From Pseudoalteromonas sp. '520P1 No. 423' (GTDB lineage Bacteria > Pseudomonadota > Gammaproteobacteria > Enterobacterales > Alteromonadaceae), in assembly GCF_001269985.1 (NCBI RefSeq), contig NZ_BBZB01000002.1, forward strand, positions 434,001 to 498,000: a DNA stretch of 64,000 bases, read 5' to 3'. Under the pieces are notes generated by a model, which did not search any database, was not told where the DNA came from, and saw only the letters and a program-made list of their open reading frames with translations. Position 1 is the first letter of the stretch. Every line of letters begins with the position of its first letter. This document shows, piece after piece, positions 57,589 through 64,000 of the stretch. The position numbers and the translations under genes are program-made.

Positions 57589-59949
57589 ATGATAAACAAA
57601 TTAACAACATCTAGCACATTATTGCTAGCTGCATGTTCAAGTATAATTTTAGCTGGTTGTAATCAAGCAAATAATAATGAGCAACAAGCAGCAGACAATA
57701 AACTATCAGCTACAGCAAGCTCAGAGCAGCTCACATTTTTTGTATCACCTGATGGTAAGGCTGGCAATATGGGTAGTAAAGCATCACCTTTTAAAACTTT
57801 AAAAGAGGCACGAGATGCAATACGTCAACTTGATACAAAGCAGCGCGATCAAGATATTACGGTTTGGTTAAGAGGTGGCACACATACACTAAAAGATACT
57901 TTAGTATTAAATCGTCAAGATGGCGGTAAAGGCGAGCATTTTATTCATTATCGTGCTTATAAAGATGAAACCCCAGTGATTTCTAGTGGGAAGTCTGTTG
58001 ATGGCTGGAAGCTATTAGATTCTCCTTTAGATGGGTTACCTGATATCGCAAAAGGTAAGGTTTGGGTAAGCGATGTATCTAGAGAAGAATATGGTCGTTT
58101 TACAGCTCTTTTCACAAAAGATAAACGTTTACCAAGAGCACGTAGTGAGCGTTTTGATGGTGAAAAACCAACAGGATACGAAATTGCAGACTCTCGAAAT
58201 GTAATGCATAAAAAAGATCGTCATCTTTTGAAAAAGATCACTTATAAAACAGGTGCGCCTATTCGCAATTGGTCAAATTTAGATGATATAGAAGTGTTTT
58301 TTAACCCTGTTCCTTGGGCATTAAATTTCATCCCGTTAGAGTCTATCGATTTAGATAAACAGCTTTTGAATTTAAAGTATGAAGCAAATGCACCTGCGTT
58401 TTCACAAGATAGCCCATGGGCGGTTATTGAAAATGCAGTAGACTTTATTGATGAAGCTGGTGAGTGGGCCCATAACAGTGAAACAGGTAAACTTTATTAC
58501 TGGCCTCATGATAATAAAAAGCCAACAGATATCACAATTCCTCAATTAAAAGAACTAGTAAGAGTTGAGGGGGAAATTGATTATGATGGCCCAGTTGATC
58601 AACCAGTAAAAAACATTAGTTTTGAAGGCATTACGTTTACAAAAGCAAAACGCGCAACTTGGTATAAAGGTCGTAAAGGTTGGGGCATTCAACATGACTG
58701 GGATACCTTTGATACAGGTAATGCCATGTTACGTTTTCGTGGTGCTGAAAATATGTTAGTAAAAGGCAATCACTTTACTAACTCAGCAGGCTCTGCAATG
58801 CGTTTGGATTTACATGCGCAAAATATCACAATCAAAGATAACTTAATTGATTATGTAGGCCATATGGGCATTTTACTTGCTGGCTATGGGCCAGGTACCA
58901 AAGATGTAAATCATCACAATACAATTACAAATAACATTATCCATCATGTCGGTGAAATTATTTGGCATGGTCATGCGATTTTTGCTTGGCAAAGTGGTAG
59001 CAATACGATTTCTAATAACTGGATCCATCATGTACCACGTAAAGCCGTTGGAGTTGCAGGCCCTCGCGTTCAAATTTTGATGAAAAAACATGAAGATTTT
59101 GATGAAGCAGCTAAAACGATCCGTTGGAATGAGCTTGATTTAGATGTTGAATGGTCTGACGATACGCAAGCGCATTTTATGCCTTATTTACATGCTAAAA
59201 ATAACATTATTGAAAATAACAAAGTAACTAAAACATTATTACAACTGCATGATGGTGCTTCAATTAATGTATCAGGTGCGGGTGAAGGCAATATCATACG
59301 TCATAACTATATTTTTGATGTGGATTACATAGGTACCCGTACAGATGATTGGCAACGAGGCACAATTACGACACAAAATATTATAGAAAACGCGGGAACA
59401 GGTATCGTTCATAAAGATTACAACCATATTACTAATAATTTATTTATTAATATAAATGGTGAAGCCATTCGAATGCGTGCTTTTCCACGTCAATATTTCA
59501 AACCAGAATCTATTATTGAAAAAAATATATTTACTAAAGGGAGAAGACCACCATATGGCTCTCGCAATTTATGGAATACTAAAGAATTTTTTGCTACTAA
59601 AAAAGGCACGAAATTAATCCCTTATGAATACATTTTAGATAACAATACTTATGCATTTGAAGGTGCTGAAAAGTTTTTAGCTAAACATCAAAAGCATGGT
59701 GTTGAGCAAAACTCTATCGCAACAGAAATGCAGCAATTTGTTGATATTGAAAATAAAGATTTCCGTTTAGTTGATAATGCTGCGGCATTAAAGTCTGGTT
59801 TTATTCCATTTGATGTCAGCATGGATTCTTTTGGCGTGAGTAAAGATTACCCTGAACACTTATTAAAATTAGACAGAGATACCATGCAATGGGGCGGTGA
59901 AACTTTGCTTCATGGTGGTTTAGAGGGCGTACAAAAGAACGTACATTAG
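57589..59949 (+). CDS. GH141-like glycoside hydrolase, lipoprotein
   Basis: 786 residues. Lipoprotein signal ILAGC (C24). The N-terminus has FFVSPDGKAGNMGSKASPF, TLKEARDAIRQL and VWLRGGTHTLKDTL, followed by YRAYKDETPVISSG, a pattern I associate with GH141. Central parallel beta-helix coils (NMLVKGNHFTNSAG, NTITNNIIHHVG, NTISNNWIHHVP). GH141 includes alpha-L-fucosidase and xylanase activities; with a GH29 gene next door a fucosidase is favoured. Outer-membrane or periplasmic anchoring likely. Confidence 0.75.
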   Translation: MINKLTTSSTLLLAACSSIILAGCNQANNNEQQAADNKLSATASSEQLTFFVSPDGKAGNMGSKASPFKTLKEARDAIRQLDTKQRDQDITVWLRGGTHTLKDTLVLNRQDGGKGEHFIHYRAYKDETPVISSGKSVDGWKLLDSPLDGLPDIAKGKVWVSDVSREEYGRFTALFTKDKRLPRARSERFDGEKPTGYEIADSRNVMHKKDRHLLKKITYKTGAPIRNWSNLDDIEVFFNPVPWALNFIPLESIDLDKQLLNLKYEANAPAFSQDSPWAVIENAVDFIDEAGEWAHNSETGKLYYWPHDNKKPTDITIPQLKELVRVEGEIDYDGPVDQPVKNISFEGITFTKAKRATWYKGRKGWGIQHDWDTFDTGNAMLRFRGAENMLVKGNHFTNSAGSAMRLDLHAQNITIKDNLIDYVGHMGILLAGYGPGTKDVNHHNTITNNIIHHVGEIIWHGHAIFAWQSGSNTISNNWIHHVPRKAVGVAGPRVQILMKKHEDFDEAAKTIRWNELDLDVEWSDDTQAHFMPYLHAKNNIIENNKVTKTLLQLHDGASINVSGAGEGNIIRHNYIFDVDYIGTRTDDWQRGTITTQNIIENAGTGIVHKDYNHITNNLFININGEAIRMRAFPRQYFKPESIIEKNIFTKGRRPPYGSRNLWNTKEFFATKKGTKLIPYEYILDNNTYAFEGAEKFLAKHQKHGVEQNSIATEMQQFVDIENKDFRLVDNAAALKSGFIPFDVSMDSFGVSKDYPEHLLKLDRDTMQWGGETLLHGGLEGVQKNVH

Positions 59950-59954
59950 CAAAC

Positions 59955-60323
59955 TTAATGTTTGTCTTCCCCTAAAGCTATACATACGTCATCTCCGAGG
60001 TGTTTTATCGGAGATTTGATTTTCGAGATTAGATTGAAGATTAGCGGGTATAGATCCCCGATATAAACACCACGGGAATGACTATGATTTTAGGCTTGGT
60101 GAATTACTTAATGTTTGCCTCCCCCTAAAGCTATACATACGTCATCTCCGAGGTGTTTTATCTAAGGTCTGGTTTTTGAGATTAGATTGAAGTTTAGCGG
60201 GCATAGATTCACGATATAAACACCACGGGAATGACTATGATTTTAGGCTTGGTTAATTACTTTATGTTTGCCTTCTCCCAAAGCTTTATATACGTCATCT
60301 CCGAGTTATTTTATCGGAAACTG
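59955..60323. repeat. 153-bp tandem repeat between GH141 and GH29 genes
   Basis: Units start at 59955, 60108 and 60261, exactly 153 bp apart; the third is partial (to about 60323). Each unit includes a CGTCATCTCCGAGG segment near its left and GGGAATGAC with opposite polarity near its right, giving an imperfect inverted pair. This resembles mobile intergenic hairpin elements. It separates the fucosidase gene from the rest of the locus by 507 bp. Confidence 0.85.
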
Positions 60324-60456
60324 GTTTGGGTTTTAAAGTTAAACTTCATTTAAATTAATACTGTTTTATCACTAAGCCTCACATTTATTAAATGTAAGGT
60401 TCATTTGTGTTGCTCAAAATAATTATATCCTCTAAGAAGAATAAGGAGTTTCGTTT

Positions 60457-62352
60457 ATGGCAAACGTATCAATACTATTAAAAAAAATAGTACTAATAGG
60501 TCTATTATCAACAAGTGTTTTACTTGGGTGTACTTACGAGAAAAATGTTATAGAAACGCCTTTACAACCAAACCAATCAGCAATAGAAAAGTGGCAAGCT
60601 ATGCGCTTTGGCATGTTTATCCATTTTGGTGCTTATGCTGATTTAGCAGGCGTTTGGCAGGGAAAACAAATCGAAAAACTTGGTGAGCAAATACAGCGCC
60701 ATGCCGATATCTCATCTGAAGATTATCAAAAAGTAGTTAAGCAATTTAATCCAAAAAACTTTGATGCTGAAAAAATCGTAAAACTGGCAAAGAAAGCGGG
60801 GATGCGTTACATCGTTTTAACCACAAAACACCATGATGGCTTTTCAATGTTTGAATCAAAACATACAGATTTTGATATTGTTGACTTTACACCTTATAAA
60901 AAAGATCTGTTAAAACAACTTGCTGATGCAACAAAGCGCTATGGTTTAAAGTTAGGTTTATATTATTCAACACCAGATTGGCATTTTAATGGTCCAAATC
61001 CAGAACGTAATCCAGTTGATGGCAAGATCAGCGTATTTGGCAAAGTATCAAAAGCCAATGAAGACTTTCAAGTGGCACAACTTGAAGAGTTAATGACAAA
61101 TTATGGTGACATTGTTGAAGTATTTTTTGATATGGGAGAGCCCACATTAGCCCAAAGTAAGCGTTTTCGAGACGTAGTGAAAAAATATCAGCCTAATGCA
61201 CTTATAAATGGCAGAGTGATGAATAATCAAGGCGACTTTTTAACGATGCCAGATAATCATGTACCAGACTCGCCAATTACAGATTATCCGTGGGAAACAC
61301 CGGGTACTTTTTATCATACTTGGGGTTATAAATCTTGGGTCAAAGGTTTACCTTTGGAGCAGCAAATTTCAGTACAAGTACGTAAGCTTTCTGATATAGC
61401 AAGCATGGGTGGTAATTTCCTATTAAATATAGGTCCAAAAGGTGATGGCAGTGTTTTACCTTATGAAAAAGATGTTTTACTTGGTGTAGGTAACTGGGTA
61501 GATAAAAATAAAGAAGCTATTTTTGAAACAGGTTTAAACCCATTTTTGAAATTAGACTGGGGTCAGGTATCAACTAAACAAGGCACTTTGTATTTACATA
61601 TTCATCAATGGCCAAAAGACAATAAAATAGTTTTACCTGGATTTAAAAGTACAGTTTCAAAAGCTTCACCTTTAACCCAATTGGATAAAAATTTATCGGT
61701 AGTTTATGCCAATGGTAATGCGATAGTTGATTTATCTGGTGTAGCTAAAGATCCATATTTGAGCATAATAAAACTCAGTTATGAGGGAGAACTTAATTTA
61801 ATACCTAGGCACAGCAAAGCTAATCAAGATGGCAAAATTACGCTAGTGGGTGATGAAGCGACAAAACATGGGAAATTTGGTAAACAAAGTTATCGTTCAA
61901 TGCTTAAAGACTTCTCGCGAAGCTGGTATGTAGATGTGCCAAAAGCGGGCAGTTATAAGGTTAAAATAAATTATAAAATGCGCTATAAAGACAAAGACTT
62001 TATTTTAGCGAATAGCAGTGATGAGTTAGCATTTAACTTAAAAGGAAAGGGAAAAAAAGTTAAAAAATTACAAGCTTTTGATGGCAATGAGCAAGTCGCT
62101 AAAACAAGTGATAACTTAGATGAACCTTCGAAAAACAGCTTTTCACAAAACAATACTTCACAAAGTAATTTTTTTAAAAGTAATCTAGGTCAATTACATT
62201 TTAGCCAAGCAGGTATTCAGCAAGTAACTTTAAAGCAAGGGCAGGCATTTGAATTAAAAGCCAGTACTCAAGATTTTAAAGCACAAGATCAGCGTTACCG
62301 CGCTATGAATATCGAAATAGACTCAATTGAGCTCATGCTACCAAATACTTAA
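60457..62352 (+). CDS. GH29 alpha-L-fucosidase, lipoprotein
   Basis: 631 residues. Lipoprotein signal VLLGC (C25). GH29 catalytic domain: KWQAMRFGMFIHFGAY, TTKHHDGFSMF, GLYYSTPDWHF and VEVFFDMGEP with D225 at the expected nucleophile position; later NFLLNIGPKGDG. It releases terminal alpha-L-fucose from oligosaccharides. The C-terminal region is a beta-sandwich-like domain carrying an unusual Ser/Asn/Phe/Gln-rich low-complexity insert at about 555-590 (SQNNTSQSNFFKSN). It lies 507 bp after GH141, past the tandem repeat, probably with its own promoter. Confidence 0.9.
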   Translation: MANVSILLKKIVLIGLLSTSVLLGCTYEKNVIETPLQPNQSAIEKWQAMRFGMFIHFGAYADLAGVWQGKQIEKLGEQIQRHADISSEDYQKVVKQFNPKNFDAEKIVKLAKKAGMRYIVLTTKHHDGFSMFESKHTDFDIVDFTPYKKDLLKQLADATKRYGLKLGLYYSTPDWHFNGPNPERNPVDGKISVFGKVSKANEDFQVAQLEELMTNYGDIVEVFFDMGEPTLAQSKRFRDVVKKYQPNALINGRVMNNQGDFLTMPDNHVPDSPITDYPWETPGTFYHTWGYKSWVKGLPLEQQISVQVRKLSDIASMGGNFLLNIGPKGDGSVLPYEKDVLLGVGNWVDKNKEAIFETGLNPFLKLDWGQVSTKQGTLYLHIHQWPKDNKIVLPGFKSTVSKASPLTQLDKNLSVVYANGNAIVDLSGVAKDPYLSIIKLSYEGELNLIPRHSKANQDGKITLVGDEATKHGKFGKQSYRSMLKDFSRSWYVDVPKAGSYKVKINYKMRYKDKDFILANSSDELAFNLKGKGKKVKKLQAFDGNEQVAKTSDNLDEPSKNSFSQNNTSQSNFFKSNLGQLHFSQAGIQQVTLKQGQAFELKASTQDFKAQDQRYRAMNIEIDSIELMLPNT

Positions 62353-62617
62353 AAAGTCCAAGCCAAAACTCTGCAAAAAGATCAGGTGTTTTGTGTAATA
62401 TCTGATTTTTTTTATTTAGTAATTGTCTATGAGTTATTTTATGACTCAATATACTGCTATTCGTATTTTTAGATGTGAAATTAGCAATGGAAATATTTTC
62501 TATTTTGTTGTTTTTAAATAACTAAACACGTATTCTTGTTTAAAATGAAAAATTACTAAATATCAACTTGTGTGAAGACAACAAAGCTGTTTTGTTTCTA
62601 ATAAGTTGTTAGCCGTC
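62353..62617. other. Intergenic, nothing recognised
   Basis: AT-rich spacer after the fucosidase gene. No terminator with a clear stem, no gene. Confidence 0.4.
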
Positions 62618-62932
62618 ATGGAGTTTAAATTTAATATTGATGTAATCATAAATATTTTTTGCTTTGGTTTAGGCTCACTTGCAATCTATTTAACCGCATA
62701 CTTGAAGGTGAAAGGGTAAAATAAAGCTTTAATTGAAGATATCAATAAAATAGAAGATGAGCGAAATGTAGAATTTCAAAATCAGGGTAACGCCAAATTT
62801 ATTCAGGATATTCAAAATTTATTTTTTGAATTAAATGCTGAGCAGTTAAAAATGAATTATGAAGCAAATAGTATTAGGCTAATTTCTTCACCTGAAGTTG
62901 ATTTATTGCTTAATGAATTAGATGAATTTTAA
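62618..62932 (+). pseudogene. Small membrane coiled-coil protein, nonsense-broken
   Basis: ATG 62618 opens MEFKFNIDVIINIFCFGLGS with one transmembrane helix. TAA at 62717-62719 stops it at codon 34. The same frame then continues for 70 codons (KALIEDINKIEDERNVEFQN, LFFELNAEQLKMNYEANS) to TAA at 62930-62932. A single CAA-to-TAA change would explain the break. Family unknown. Confidence 0.6.
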
Positions 62933-62992
62933 AACGTTTAGCACAACTTCACAATTACAAGCCAGCTACTGATAGCGGCGTTATACCGCTAA

Positions 62993-63010
62993 ATTAAGTT
63001 CTAGCTTAAT
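62993..63010. promoter_or_regulatory. Palindrome, candidate RelB operator
   Basis: ATTAAG (62993-62998) and CTTAAT (63005-63010) arms with a 6-bp spacer, about 55 bp before the antitoxin start. RelB-type antitoxins autoregulate through such inverted repeats. Short arms in AT-rich DNA, so chance is possible. Confidence 0.35.
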
Positions 63011-63064
63011 AGTTTAATTAGGTCTAAAATAAGAGCTAAATTTGACACTTAATTGGTGGTTATT

Positions 63065-63316
63065 ATGAGACAAGTTCTAGCTGATTGTTCAGCGAGTATT
63101 TCTGAACTTAAGAAAAACCCTACAGCATTACTTAATGAAGCTGATGGTTCTGCTATCGCAATATTAAATCACAATAAACCTGCTGCATATTTAGTCCCAG
63201 CCGAAACTTACGAATGGCTAATGGATGTTGTTGATGATTATGAATTGGCTAAAGTGGTAGAAGATCGTCGTGGTGATTTATCTGACGCTATTGAAGTTAA
63301 CTTAGATGACTTATAA
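63065..63316 (+). CDS. relB: RelB/Phd-like antitoxin
   Basis: 83 residues from ATG 63065 (an earlier GTG-like start at 63053 adds only MVVI). N-terminal Phd/YefM/RelB fold: CSASISELKKNPTALLNEAD, GSAIAILNHNKPAAYLVPAE, ETYEWLMD; the acidic C-terminus binds the toxin. It overlaps the RelE gene by 11 bp, giving the normal antitoxin-first coupled order. Confidence 0.88.
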   Translation: MRQVLADCSASISELKKNPTALLNEADGSAIAILNHNKPAAYLVPAETYEWLMDVVDDYELAKVVEDRRGDLSDAIEVNLDDL

Positions 63317-63593
63317 ATTAAAGTTTCTTCCTGCTGCTAAAAGAGAGTGGGACAAATTGGCAGTACCACTCAAAAAGCAATTTAAGAAAAAACTTGAAGA
63401 AAGGTTAGAAAATCCACATGTACCGTCTGCTAAGCTGAGAGGATATGAATCTGTTTATAAAATTAAATTGCTAACCGCTGGATATCGGTTAGCTTACGAG
63501 GTTATTGATAATGAAATCGTCATTTACGTATTAGTTATTGGTAAACGTGATAAAAGTGCAATCTATAAAAAGTTAGCTTCTAGGTTAGAATAA
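63306..63593 (+). CDS. relE: RelE-family mRNA interferase toxin
   Basis: 95 residues, very like E. coli RelE in layout: YKLKFLPAAKREWDKLAVPL, QFKKKLEERLENP, AKLRGYESVYKIKL, GYRLAYEVIDNEIVIYVLVI and GKRDKSAIYKK. The conserved basic and Tyr residues (KLRG, YRL, GKR) for ribosome-dependent mRNA cleavage are present. Cotranscribed with and translationally coupled to the antitoxin. Confidence 0.9.
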   Translation: MTYKLKFLPAAKREWDKLAVPLKKQFKKKLEERLENPHVPSAKLRGYESVYKIKLLTAGYRLAYEVIDNEIVIYVLVIGKRDKSAIYKKLASRLE

Positions 63594-64000
63594 TACCTGT
63601 GTAGCACATATGAGCCGGATCATCGTCAATTTTATTTCAATTTATAAAATCTTTTTAATCTACAGTCAACATCTGTCATGTGGCTGTCTAAGTCAATTAC
63701 AGAAAACACATATAGAGGCTCTCTTATGGAACTCCACCGTAGCCTGTTGTTTTTAAATGTTTTTAAGCTCTTAATAAATGAAGCAGGATGCACTAATCGA
63801 GAGGTTTATCGGTTAACCTCAACTGGTACTATTCAAATCCAATCACTGCTTCACTTCAGTTTATTGAAAGTAAAGTGTGTAATGGAACTTAACAAACACT
63901 TCAATCAATGAATAGATCAGTAAAATTACCGAAAGAAAATTAGGATATATACTTGCGGAAATAGAACTTCAATATATCAAAATTATTAGGGCTGCCGAAA
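63594..64000. other. Right end, no convincing gene
   Basis: A 77-codon frame at 63678-63911 has an ATG but no recognisable domain, weak ribosome-binding context and unremarkable composition; it is left uncalled. Nothing else seen to the window edge. Confidence 0.35.

Noticed and set aside
62580..63060. Integron attC-like sites around the broken gene and relBE
   Set aside because: GTTA-containing words and a short hairpin near 62970-62990 were seen, but core sites do not match the R-Y-Y-Y-A-A-C / G-T-T-R-R-R-Y pairing and no array is present.
63678..63911. 77-codon frame near the right edge
   Set aside because: No recognisable domain, poor ribosome-binding site, no coding-like signature.

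Overview
The window is low-GC DNA from a marine gammaproteobacterium, most likely an alga- or particle-associated member of the Alteromonadales. This is inferred from four large TonB-dependent receptors (TBDRs), DUF3019/MipA/RstAB-type genes, a ZigA-DUF1826 pair, S9 and M1 peptidases, and a polysaccharide locus with sulfatases and fucosidases. No rRNA, tRNA, CRISPR array or replication origin was seen.

Left part (1-13 kb): a metallo-beta-lactamase-fold hydrolase, an unusual Sel1-repeat protein with a TonB C-terminal domain, a TBDR, then a decaying stretch. That stretch holds remnants of a CadC-like regulator and a DJ-1/PfpI protein, an ECF sigma gene broken by two in-frame stops beside an intact anti-sigma gene, two PDZ paralogues (the second broken and capped by an IS end), an IS1634-like fragment, a dead IS91-type transposase, and an orphan TraT lipoprotein. 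13-22 kb: a TPR-sulfotransferase downstream of a TBDR, a dead solute-binding protein gene, an XRE-cupin regulator with a GNAT enzyme, an S9 peptidase and a dihydroorotase-family protein.

22.8-29.1 kb looks like a zinc-limitation cluster. ZigA-type and DUF1826 genes diverge from two Zur-like palindromes and are followed by an M1 metallopeptidase, a DUF6702 protein and a second COG0523 GTPase. 31.5-38.7 kb is an iron region. It holds two near-identical copies of a Fur-controlled small RNA with the RyhB core motif, a Xre-RES toxin-antitoxin pair, and a heme-type TBDR divergent from DUF4920 and PepSY genes across a consensus Fur box.

38.8-48.7 kb: a frameshifted lipoprotein gene, a DEAD-box helicase, a serine hydrolase, a tandem repeat, an operon MipA/OmpV - DUF3019 - OmpR-type regulator - histidine kinase with four TGTATC direct repeats upstream, and a YcaQ-like gene with a one-base frameshift. 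49.1-62.4 kb is a polysaccharide utilisation locus: TBDR, two S1-type sulfatases, a parallel beta-helix protein, a GH141-like lipoprotein and a GH29 alpha-L-fucosidase, with a 153-bp tandem repeat inside. The predicted substrate is a sulfated, fucose-containing algal glycan. The right end carries a nonsense-broken small membrane gene and a RelB-RelE toxin-antitoxin pair.

Two themes stand out: the duplicated RyhB-like sRNA, and the high density of broken genes (at least ten) beside an intact glycan locus. All three stop codons interrupt genes, so recoding is not a good explanation.
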